The notes under the pieces: model-generated
What the model saw: the letters and a program-made list of their open reading frames with translations, nothing else
What the model was told of the DNA's origin: nothing
Database searches by the model: none
Shown: one piece after another, positions 1-11,600 of the stretch
How positions within the stretch are numbered: the first letter of the stretch is position 1
Layout: every line of letters starts with the position of its first letter
Source of the DNA: Siderastrea radians
Lineage: Eukaryota; Cnidaria; Anthozoa; Scleractinia; Rhizangiidae
Direction of reading: 5' to 3'
NCBI GenBank assembly: GCA_964017195.1
Contig: OZ024887.1
Span: 9,664,160-9,728,159, forward strand
DNA length: 64,000 nucleotides
Made by a program: the position numbers and the translations under genes

Positions 1-641
1 AGACTCCCCTAGAAGCTTGCATCTTTGGGACCTTTGGCCCTCGTGTCACTTACCTCGTCTGTTCTAAAAGTCTGGCTACGGCCCTGTATACTATTCGACA
101 TTTTACCCTGAGCTATTTCACGCAATCCTATGTCACTTGATGTCATGCTCGTCCATTTCACACAAGGCTAAGCTATATTTTCACGGATCGCTACGCCCTT
201 GATCAGTCCGCACCTCTCGTAACATGCTCTGTGATTGGGTCAGGATTGCACGGGTCAGGATTGAAATCGCGGAAAATTTCCATTGGGTGGTTAGTATTCC
301 ATAGTATTAACGATGGGCACTATAAACTTATCTTAATCATAATGATAATGTCTCGGGTCTATCACTGACATCACTGCAACAATCACAGGGGGCCCTCACA
401 TCAAATATGTAGACATGAATAATAACATGGCAGTTGATTGGAGAAGGCGGTCTTTTTGAATAATTCTGGCCCGGTCATCTTTTCGGGTTCCTGGGCGAGT
501 AAAGAAGTCCGGAAGATGTCGCGTTTACGAAGGTTTACGAACGGTTTCCGAAGGTTTCTTGGTCCCACACCTCCTAAAGATGACTGCACCGGAATTATTG
601 AAAATTGCGAGACGCGATAAGCAAACCCCGCGCAATAAAAA
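1..641. other. Intergenic sequence, no gene seen
   Basis: Unique-looking AT-rich sequence. Short frames open on both strands around 400-620, but they overlap, lack splice signals and show no domain, so I do not call a gene. I see no recognisable repeat before the small palindrome at 642. Confidence 0.4.
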
Positions 642-690
642 CTAGCCTGTGTACAGCCGCCGAGAGCGGGTTGCTGTACTCAGGCTAGCT
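642..690. repeat. Short palindromic element remnant
   Basis: The ends CTAGCCTG and CAGGCTAG form an inverted repeat around a GC-rich centre. It looks like a remnant of a fold-back MITE. No target-site duplication could be assigned. Confidence 0.5.
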
Positions 691-768
691 ATAAACAACA
701 ACAACAAAGGTAAGCAAACTGCAATGTTTTATTCATGTATTCATATTTCATGTGAGGACCCCTTGTGA

Positions 769-985
769 GTAATGTGATAGCAAGGCAGAAAATCGTGTAT
801 CAGGATAGTTGTGTGTGATATCAAGGTAGAAAATCGTGTGTTCGGGTAGTAATGGAATATCAAGGTAGAAAATCGTGTATGACGATAGTAATGCAATATC
901 ATGGTAGAAATGCATCTATAAGGGAAGAAATATTAAGGTAGAAAATCATGTATCTCGGTAGTAAGTCGTGTATCATAGCTATAAA
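769..985. repeat. Degenerate tandem repeat of about 40 bp
   Basis: A unit containing GGTAGAAAATCGTGTAT recurs at roughly 40-bp spacing (near 790, 831 and 870, then increasingly diverged to about 985). Units differ by substitutions and small indels, as in an old minisatellite. It is not coding. Confidence 0.7.
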
Positions 986-1179
986 TGAATGCAGTAGCGC
1001 TTTTGAAGACAAAAGGCGCGAGTATTAAAGTGGAAAGAGTTAGCATAACACGTGTGATATTATGGTTTGAACAACAATATAAGAAACATCACGGAAAGAA
1101 ATAATTTTGAAACAAACGGCACGCCATGTTCACGGTTAAAGTGTCTGCTATTATTAAGCCAAAGATACTTCACATTGTG

Positions 1180-3290
1180 TAAGCGTCACCATTGGTCATC
1201 CAAATACTTTCATGCTGTGAAAACCATGCCTGAATCGTTAGCGATTATTGCCAGTAAATTTCTCATTTGGGTTGTGCATGTCGGCGTACCGTATGGTTTA
1301 TATTTTATTCAAGGGAGGTTCAATGAATAATTTATTAAGCTGGCTGCTGTTGGTAAGATACCGACTATTGTTTGTTGATGACCTAAATGCTTTTCTTAAG
1401 TGCAATAGCAGCTCCTTCTTTATTTTATAATAATGTTTCAATTCTACGATATTTTACTCCCCATACAATCTCTTATAACAGTTCATATTCTCAACGGTCT
1501 GCTTGTAACCCAATATCACTTTTGTTGAGAGGTCATGTCCCGACTCACGCAACGCATCTATGAATGATAGATAATTTATTTTGCACTTTCGCAAGATGTG
1601 AGCTTGGGCTGCCTGTGCAATTATGCTCTGGGTCTTTAGGAAATAAAATGGCTTAATCAACTGAAAGCCAAAGATACTGACACATAGTGTGAGCATCACC
1701 ATTTTATTGGTTATACCCAAACACTTTCATGTTGTGAAAATGTGCCTGAACTCCTTAGTGATTATTGCCAGTGAATTGTTCATTTGGTCTGTGTATGTTG
1801 GCATACCGTATGGTTGATGTTTTTATATTTCACTCAAGTTAGGTTCAATGAATAATTTATTGCCCAGTGGGGGGGAAGGGGTTACTCCAGACTTTTAGTG
1901 ACGGGGAGGTATGAAGGATTTTTTGGGGGTACAAATTCACGATTTTGGGCTTTTTTGGGGTAAGAAATTTTGGCAAGTATTTTTTCTGGTAGTCTATGCA
2001 AATGACTACTAGAGCTGGGCAAGTTTATTTCAGTAGTTTGATAAATGAACAAACAAACACAACCATTCTTAATGTACTTTTAATCTTTGTTATTGTCACA
2101 TAATCCCTTTTGGGTACTTGAAAGGCAGTTTGGGATGGTATGGGATTTTTCATTTTGGTCCAGGGAATTTTGGGGGGGTTTTTGCTTCAAGCCAGTGAGG
2201 GTTTTTGTGGCTTTTAATTTATGTCCCTATTTGTACCTCCCCCATCACCTGAAATGCAGACTACCCCCTGGGGTTGTTGGTAAGATACTGACTGTTCTTT
2301 GTCGATATCCTGAAATGCTTTTCTTTAATGTAAAAAGTGCAGTGGCCGCTTTAATTCTATTTTATTCTTAGAAAATGTTGTAATTTATTTTAAATGAGTT
2401 TGCAATTACTGATTGATGTAAATAGTTTTTAGCTTTTTTTTTTTAGTTAATTTTGTTTTTCAGAGATACTAGCAGCAATTGCTACTCTACAAATCCGAAT
2501 GTGTAAATAAAATTTGTGTATGTATGTATGTATGTATGTAGCTGCTCCTATATTTAAAGTTTCAAATCTACAAAATATTACTCCCCATTCAATCCCTCAT
2601 AAGCGTTCATACAGTTGTCTCCTGATAACTCAAACTTTCCAGGGAAATTGTAAAAGGTTCGAATTATCCAGAATTCGAGTAATCAAAGGTAAAATAATTT
2701 ATAAAGAAAATGACCTGAAGGGAAAAAGCATTCACTTCGAGTTAGTGGGAGGTTCGAGTCACTGAGGGTGTGAGTTACTGAAAGTCAACTGTATTTTTAA
2801 CGGTTGGCTTGTAACCCAACACCGCTTTTGTTGAATGAATGATAAATAATTTATTTTGCACTTCCACAAGACGTGAGCTTGGGCTGTCGGTACAGTTACT
2901 CTCTGGATCCAGCTTGACCGTGTACATGGGTAAAATGGCTGCTGTAAGTTATTAAACCGAAAGCCAAAGATACTTCACATATAATAAGCGTCACCATCGG
3001 TCATCCTAACACTTTCACGTTATGAAAACCTGCCTGGATCAACAGCGATAGTGCATGTTGGCATACCGTATGGTTGATGTTTTTTTACTCAAGGAAGGTT
3101 CAATGAATAATTTATTCCACATAATGGCACTTGTACGTGATCGTCTGCTTTTTAAGCTTGTTGTTGTTGGTAAGTTGATATCCTTAAACCTTTTCTTTAA
3201 TGTGAAAAATTCAGTGGCAGCTCTCTGCACTTACAAGCCGAGATCATCTTTTGGATGGTGTAGAATCATCGTCAGCTTAATTCCAGTCTG
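1180..3290. repeat. Three diverged copies of one long repeat unit
   Basis: The block around GGTTCAATGAATAATTTATT recurs near 1318, 1843 and 3097, each time preceded by similar sequence containing a version of GGCATACCGTATGGTT. A second shared block (CTTGTAACCCAA, then a run ending near GTGAGCTTGGGCTG) occurs near 1500 and 2810. A third (GGTAAGATAC, then ATGCTTTTCTT) occurs near 1354 and 2279. The copies are unequally spaced because the second is interrupted by a G-rich insertion at about 1861-2270. This is probably a local duplication of an ancient element. The short frames in it are not conserved between copies. Confidence 0.65.
2512..2541. repeat. (TGTA)n microsatellite
   Basis: An uninterrupted run of about six TGTA units. 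Confidence 0.9.
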
Positions 3291-3299
3291 AATCGAAGG

Positions 3300-5683
3300 T
3301 TTTCCGGTTATGCACATCTCTACTGATTAATTATATAATTATTTAAGGAAGGTTCCTCTGCATTTTATTTTAAAAAGTTTTGGAAATGATTACAGAATAG
3401 CTCGTATCTCTGGCTACTCAGTGTATGCGGCTAATTGTCTACATAGTCATAGCTCTCCAAGTTCCCTGGAGATAAAGCTATGTGTATAAATATGGATCTG
3501 CCCCATGGAACTTTAACTCCAAGCTCTCAAAGTTGACCAGAAAAGTGGCTGCATGTCTATGTGCCTACCACATGAAATTTATTCACACTCTCAACGTTTA
3601 CTGGAAAAGTGGCTCTGTGTCTTCACGATGAAAATATGGGAGCGATAACAGAATGCATTGTTGTTGTTGTTGTTACAAGAATCTGACTTGTTTTGAATGA
3701 GACATGTACATAGCAGCTATGCGTGGCCTTGTAACCATAAGAAAATCATTTGTCCCTTATCCTATAGGGCACATTCATCCCTGGACCTTGCTCTGACCAC
3801 ATAGGTAGGCATTCTGACAGGGTGTGGGAAAAAAAATTATGCAGGATCTTAAGAGCAAATTATGTGGGAAAAAATGTTGTTTGTGCAGGGAATTGTGCAG
3901 TATTGTGCAATCTTGTGACGAACCAAATATTCAATTTCCAGTGTTCTAGCCAGACCCGACAGCTAGGAAACTCTGTATAAATGGAAAGTGTGACTAAACT
4001 TTTTTCGTTGGTGATTCAAATATACCAAGCAGTCACCAATTTGCAGCTCATTTTTTTAACCAAAGTTTATATTGTCTTCAACTTAAAACTGTGCCTCTGT
4101 GTAAACAAAATCATGTTATAGAACACGATAAACTCAACCAGGTTTTATTAATGTGCATATAAAACCAACATAAAACCTCAGAAAAAAATATTTCTGATCT
4201 AAACGAGTTCCTTGATAAAAAAAAACATTATTGTGTGGGTTTGACTGAATTGTGCAGTCCTGCACCTGTGCAACCTGTCAGAAGGTCTGCATAGCCAATA
4301 TTAGGTGCATACACAGTCCAGCTAGAGTTGCAGTGTATTCTTTAATTTAGCCCAGTTAAGAATAAAAATTGATGAGTTGTTGTTGTAAGTAAATTTATCA
4401 TTGAGTTAATGAAACTTCATCAGATGTTGAATGATGTTTTTTAAATGGAACAATGAACAGCAGCTTTATTTATGCACATACTTCACAATCATATTCATTT
4501 GGGGGTGAAGTCTTTTTGCTTTGAAAGGGGAAGCCTATCAGGCATTTGAGAATTCTTACTTCCAAATCATGCTATTTCTCACAATCCTTTTTATTTGTGA
4601 ATAATTAACTTGTGAATAACCTCCTCACAGTGGAACCCAAAAATAACAAAGTGCCAAGGCACTGGGAAAATGTCCCCATTATTATTAAAGGAAACCCCAT
4701 CATAACAAATTTACGGGAAGTAGACCAAAATCTTTGTTCTACTGGTGTCGGGCTAATAATTAGTTTGCCTCCTTTTTATCTGGGATATCCAACCATCTTA
4801 AATTTGACACAAATCATTAGAACAGGTAAATTCAGAGCTTTATTCAAGTCTTATTCACAAAGTTGACAACTTTGTTGTTCCACCTGCAAGTTAGCTTGTC
4901 AATGAGCTATTCAAGGAGGGTGGAGACTATAACAGAAATAACTATATAAATGAATAAGATATATTGCCCTCTAAAAGCACGTGATGAGCTGCTGACAGAA
5001 ACTTACAAGGAATATATAATGGGAATATCGAGGGTTTCTATCTCTTTTGATATTATCTGCATTCAACTTCAGTTATGTGTTGACATTTATTATTCCCTAT
5101 GTTGGGGTAGATTTTAAGTTTTGGCTTCTAGATCATGTCCGTTATAACAAGGATTTCATCATGCCAGGTTTGTTATATTGCCCAGGATGCAAATAAACAT
5201 ATAATCCAAAATGAGGTGTAATTTCTTAAGCAAAGAACAAGTGTCACAAGTTCATCACATCTTCTGTTCAGTTTGAACCCATGAGATGGGGTCTTGTGGT
5301 AAGTGGTTGCTTAGGAGAGGCTAATTAAAAAAAATTATTAAATAACATTTCAAACTGTCAGCCTAAAAAGTGGTCTTGGTCGCTTTACAGACTGAGGTGG
5401 TTCTACCACATAAAAAGTTCCAACTGTAGAGATTTGACTGGTAAAGAAAATTTTGATATTTTGGAAAAGTGGTTACTGATGGGAGGTGGTGGCTTATGAG
5501 AGGTGGTTATGCAGGGAGGGTCGACTGTAAGTACATAGTATTATATCACAGCGATGTTGGTGGTACCTCAGCTCGGAGGTAGCAGGGAGGGCCAGATAAC
5601 CTCCCCAAAGAAACTGGGCTTCCGGAGTTTCTAAATCTTACCTTTTATAAGATTACTACTAAGATTTCTGAATTTTATTTCAG
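3300..5683. other. Non-coding sequence upstream of the CUB gene
   Basis: No convincing exon was found. Between about 3808 and 4290, CTGACAGG-type ends face each other around sequence rich in ATTGTGCAG, suggesting an old inverted-repeat element, but I could not fix its limits. The first exon(s) of the CUB gene, encoding most of a signal peptide, should lie here or further left but could not be identified. Confidence 0.4.
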
Positions 5684-8600
5684 CTATGCTTCTTGGCTAC
5701 TCATTTGCTGAAGGTAAGGGCCACTTCAAACAATATTATTTTGTGAAGTCATGAGGTCCAGTAGAACTAGAGATCCAGTAGCAGTCAACAGGAAGTGCAT
5801 TGTGGTGCCAGATTTAATGTCAGATCTAGATGGAGAATTGTTTGAGTTGTGCAAATTCAAAATTTGTAAACTTGCCCCAATGTAGAGATTTTGCTGGTGG
5901 TAGTCAAAGGTAAGGAAGGAATACAAAAACTATTAATAGTAGTCGTAGCTGTAGGTATATACCATTGACTTGTTAATTACATGTTCTTGGAATCCACATG
6001 AATTCAAATTTAAAATGGTTGCACGTACAGTTAAATACTGTAAGGAACACAAAAGTATCTCAGTATTATTAGAGTGAGGATATTAAGCCGGTCACTTGAT
6101 CACTGCCACTGACAAATAATTTGTAAAAAAGAAAGAGAGGAATGTGATGCATCCATCATCCATCATCCATGTGAAGAGGTTAGGCTCAGGATTAAATAAT
6201 ATTATTAGGAAATTTGTGTGGGCTATTCACTGGGACCAAGAAAACTGCATGTAATATTGAGTTTTCTGTATTTCAAAACCCTAAAGTGAGTTGCACATGA
6301 TTTCATAGCCAAGAGGTGTGCATAGAATACAGGATGAAAGAACATTTTTGCTGTTCATTCCAGTAACAAATAATTTTTAAATTCAGGCAATTGCAGAAGT
6401 CACCTCAAGAGCTCATCAGGAACCATTCAATCTCCAAATTACCCCAATCCATACTCTGCTGGACAGGAATGTACTTGGACTGTATCTGTTGATGGTCCTG
6501 TTGAGAACATCAGAATCTCATTTAGGTAAGGAAATAAACTGAGCATGGTATTACAGTTCCTTATATTGTAAAATTCCAACGATACAGTTGTAAGCCCTAG
6601 GCTTATGTTGCCCAAAAGACTTTTTTGGTGGGAGTATTTTCTGGAGGGCTTATTATTATTATTTTTTTTTGGGGGGGGGGTTTATTGGAATTTCAGGGTT
6701 GTCCACAACTTTTCAAATAGCTGGCAAAAATTTCGAAGTAGCCAGACAGTGAGTATCGAGCGCCAAAGGTGATCCCTTGTAGGGGGGTCTGGGGGCATGC
6801 CCCCCAGGAAATTTTTACATTTTAAGTCCCCAGAAACAGAGTTTCCTTGATTCTGAGTACAAATTTCCAATGATGTCAGTTCCAAAAGTAATCGTAACTT
6901 TTCAATTTATTTATATAAACTCATGTCTTCAGTGGTTTTCTACATGTAATTCCCAGAACTCAATGTAATGAGCTAATAATCATGAACCTCTGTGCCAACC
7001 AGATTATTTTTAAGTCAATAAACTGCATTGGGAACAGTAAGTTTCATTTTCTTACATCTGCACCTGGTCCAGTAAAGGAACAAATAATTTGTCTTTAAAA
7101 AATATATATCACAAAAGTAGCCGGCACAAATGACCCAAGTAGCCGGTTAATTCTGCCGGCTGCCGGCTGTTAGGGACAACCCTGAATTTCCTGGTATGTC
7201 TTAAATGTTAGGCTGACACTCTTCCGTCGAAGGTGTTAGAGAAAAACCACAGTATAATTGTCCAATAATTAATTGTTAATTATGATTATCCAGGCCATTA
7301 ATAATAATAATGCCCATATCGATGGGCACCAGGGAAATTGTGAGTTCAAGTTCAAGCTGACAAGAGTTAGTTTTGAGTTACCAATAAAAAGACTACCGGT
7401 CAGTACAAAATGCAGACTGCAGACTGCAGACTGCATTTTGTACTGACCGAAAAGACTACTGATTTTGGCATTAAGTTCAAACCGTTTGTTTGTTTGCATG
7501 CCTTAACATTGGTATTTGGTGGATAGTTTTCTTGGAACAATTATTTTGCAAACATCCAACTCATTTGCGATAGGCTCAGGTTGGGAAAATTTGTTTGCGT
7601 AGACTCCTTCCCAGATTGCTTTTGAAGTTGAAAGCTTTGGAATGAAAGAAACATGACAAAAACTGCTTTGATAAAATAATAAAGGAAGATGGTGAATTTT
7701 AAGCTTGGAGAAGAAATAAGAAAAGATGGAGTATTCAGCATGTCGCGAGCGTGGGACAAAGAAAAAATCTGAGTCCCCGACGGGAATCGAACCCATGACC
7801 TTCCGTACACCAGTCGGACGCTCTAACCACTGAGCTACTGGGAGACTCGTGGTGAGCATAGGTCATATTTACCAAGTTGGTGGTGACAGACGTCCTTTGT
7901 TGGGAACTGGCAAGGTAGTTGTTTGCAGTAAAACATGGAGAAAAGAAAGTTATTGGCTTAAAATCGATAAGCATCACCAGTCATCTATTAATCTGTGGCC
8001 AGTCATCCATTGAATGTTCTCTTCTCTGAGAAATGGATTGTATAAGCATTGAATTGTTTTTTTTTTTTTGTTGTTGTTTTTTGTGGATAACTATTCTGAA
8101 AAACAAAAAATATAATTTATATATAACAAAAATGATAGAAATTGTATTTATCCAAAACTTGACGAATTCATTAAATTTAATGTCGAGATTTTTTTTCTTC
8201 TTATTCAACAGTGCCTTCAATCTGCAACCCAGAAATAATGCTGGTGATTGTGTGGATTACGTGGCAATATATCGTTTGCTGCTTAACAAAGATGCTGAAG
8301 CAGTGATGGAAGGAAAGTTCTGTGGGAATTCAATACCCTCCCCTATCAGTATAGGAAAGTCCTCCATGACAGTGCAGTTCATTTCTGATTCTGGTCCTGA
8401 CTCTCTTTCCTATACTGGATTTTCACTTAATTACAAAGCTTATTTTGAAGATAGTAAGTGAAAAAGATCTGATTTGATCTTATGCTAACTGGTGCCTTTG
8501 AAGTCTTCCCATGCATGCAGTCACAAGTCAGCACATGTGAAATACCAAACACACTTGTTTGCCAAACACACTTGGTTGGAAGTCATGCCAGTTTGCATGT

Positions 8601-11600
8601 GCAAACTGCAATTCCAAACAAGTTAATACAGACATGGCATTTTTTTGAGCATGGTAGTAGCATTAGGGGCAGATCCATGATGTGTGAATATGAGGGTTCC
8701 AACTTTAGCAAATTTAAAACAACCAGTTCACTTAATGAAAGACTTCCTGGTAAACTTGGTCCACTGGTCTACGCTCTTTATTCTCCTTTTGATATCCTTT
8801 TTAGTTTGAGCGCATTTTATTATTTCAATGTGAAAATAACAAGTTCAGTTGGGAGGGGACGCCAAACTCCCTTGCCCCCTCTCCCCCCCCCCCCCCCTAG
8901 ATGCACCAATGAGCATCTGTACTGAAGAAGACAACGCTGAGAGGCTAAAAAGAGTTTTAAGGTCATCATAAGATTCCAACATGACTGGACTTGTGTCACT
9001 ATCACTTTGAATCTCAGTGTAGCATTAACTTGATCCTAGTCACCAGCTGTGCTTGACCTGTGGTTCAGCAGTAGCTTGCAACCCATGTGGCTTTCTAGGG
9101 AAGTCCTCTGAAGATTATTTTCTTGTATTTTAGCTGCAGAAGTGTCTCAATCCACTGCAGGAATTATTGGAGCGATCTTCTGTGCTGTGGCGTTCATTGG
9201 ATTGTGTATGCTGCGCTGCATTATGAATAGTACATGTACATGCAGCAATGTCTGCGGTGCTCAGAATGCTCCAAATACCCGCAACAGGCAGGTTGTGAGC
9301 AGCAGTTCTTCCACATACCAAGCAGGTTTTCCACCTTCATATAGGAGAGGTTAGTCATGCGAGTTGATCTATGTTCTTTATATTTCATCAGATCCCAGAG
9401 TCATTGTTTGCAAAGAGCATGACTTGTTCAACAAAGCTTGACACTAACTACTGATACCACCATCCACTTTGGAAAGTAGATTTCAAATTTTGGTTTCCAT
9501 TTCATGCCTTTACTTTCTCAAAAATGAATTGCAGCATCATTGTTGCTAACTGTATGATAAATAAAAGAATTGTTTCCTTAGTGTCATTTCAGTCTTCGTT
9601 GGGGAATCTTACGTAGGCAGCTGACTCCCAATCCACCAATATGGCAGACAATGAGAGTGATGGAATGCATCTATTTTAAGAAAGACAATAATTATATCTG
9701 AAGGGTTGTTTCATCGTGCTATTCACACTTCTTTTTTCACTTTAACCCTTTAAAAGCAAACCCAATCTCGTTCCTTCTCTTCCTCCCTATTAATATTAAT
9801 AGTAGTTGTAGCTGTAGGTATATACCATTTTCCAGTGTTAAATTCACTGTCCCATGGTAAGCCAGTGGGTGATGTGCTGAGCCATGGGTACTGTCCCTAT
9901 AACTTACAATTGCTTATTACTCTCAAGTCATTTATCAAGGCCGACAGTCACACAAAATGGCAAAATTCATTGTGTGGATGAGTTTTAGTACCAGGTTAAA
10001 AACCAGAGAAAAATCGTGTTTATGTACCTGTGTGCATTGCAGTGCACACCATCTGGGCACACTTATTTGCAGACAGCCAGTCACTTTATTGCCTTTATGA
10101 CTGCTCGTTTAGTAAGCTGTGATCTTTTCATAGTGAAGTGTAATCTATCTTAACATGTCCCCTAGTAGGTGTATGAAAGTCTGAAAAATTACAGACAGCT
10201 GTCCTGGGATGGAATAAACAAACTCAAAAATGTCTGGAAGACTTTCCAACTTAAAAAAAGCCATTAAAATTAAATTTTAAGTCTTGACCCTGTGCAGCTA
10301 AAGCAAATATAAACAATGTTGAGACCAGCTTTCACTGGCTTGCATTAAGATAGTTAACCTTAATTGTAGCTTAGAGCGGTTTTCATTTGAGTGTCGAAAG
10401 TAATTCGCGTTTTGCTTTGGTTTTGCTTTACTTCGCTCTGTGATTGGTTGAAAAACTTCGCGCCACTTTCTCCACCAATCAGAAGTAAAACTCAAACCAA
10501 TCGCGACTTGCTCGCACGCGTTTTCCCGCGCTTGACGCCGGTGACATGTATTTGCTTCCAGTTCTGATTGGTTGATTGGGTAATTTGTGTTTGTTGTGAT
10601 TGGCTGGGGTAATTACTTTGGTTTTGGTTTTACGACACTCATTTGAAAACCGCTCTAAGAGCTGGGCAATTGTTAATTTAGGTAGTAATGGCCAAATAAC
10701 TCAATGTAAGAGCATGCAGTTCCATATCTGATAAAATTAAATGAAGGCTCTACCCATGGACAGATTCTATATAAGAGTCAAAGCAAAAGTGGAGCTCTGC
10801 TTGCCAAGTTTGTTTTTGCTCTCTTCTCCACTTTAACCCTTGAAACCCCCATAGTGACAACTAGCTAATTTCTCCTTACAAGGCCATCACTTGTTCAAAC
10901 ATGCAATTCATGAGTATAAGTGAAATGATCACCAAAGATGAAATGTCTTGATCTTTAAGTAAATTCTCCTAACTAGTACAATTATAGGAAACAATAATTG
11001 ACGGTTAATAAGCCTCATCACAGGCTAGAAAGTTGCTGCATGTTTGCAACTTGTGTTATGGTTAAACTTGAGCTTGCTGTTAGTCTGTTTTTCCCCTTCT
11101 CTTATATATGCCAGTCATGCATCACCCAGAAAGATTTCCAACACCAGAATCCACCCCTCGAATATTGCTACAGAGAAATGGCACTGTGAGGGTAGGATCT
11201 CTTACACCAAGTGAAACCTCTGGTGATGAAGACACACCACCGCCCTGTTATCCTGGAAATGTGAGTGGGGAAGATTTAGTTGCTGTTGACATTACTTCTA
11301 ATGACGTAAATAATGAAACAGGTGGGTTGCCAAACACTGGTAGTCATAATCTAGGAGTTAAACTAACTCAGTGTAAGAGCATGCAGTTCAGTATCTGATA
11401 AAATTAAATTGTGTGGTTCCAGAAAATGTTCATACCCCCACCACAGAGGGTCACTGGAAATTCCAAGGAGAGAGGTCTTAAAGGCCGAAATTTTTAAAGG
11501 AAAGTATGAGCCTAAACTGGAATGTCCAGAGGGGTGGGGGTTCAAACCAAAAAAAAACCTCCTTGGGGGAGTACATGTATGGATATTAATTTTTGTGGAA

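Noticed and set aside
4612..4866. 84-codon frame
   Set aside because: It appears to lie in a dispersed repeat containing a degenerate TAACAAAGTGCCAAGG-type word, and has no splice partners.
7503..7859. 118-codon minus-strand frame
   Set aside because: It reads through the tRNA-derived SINE and its flank; the apparent peptide from the tRNA-like head is a common artefact of this repeat.
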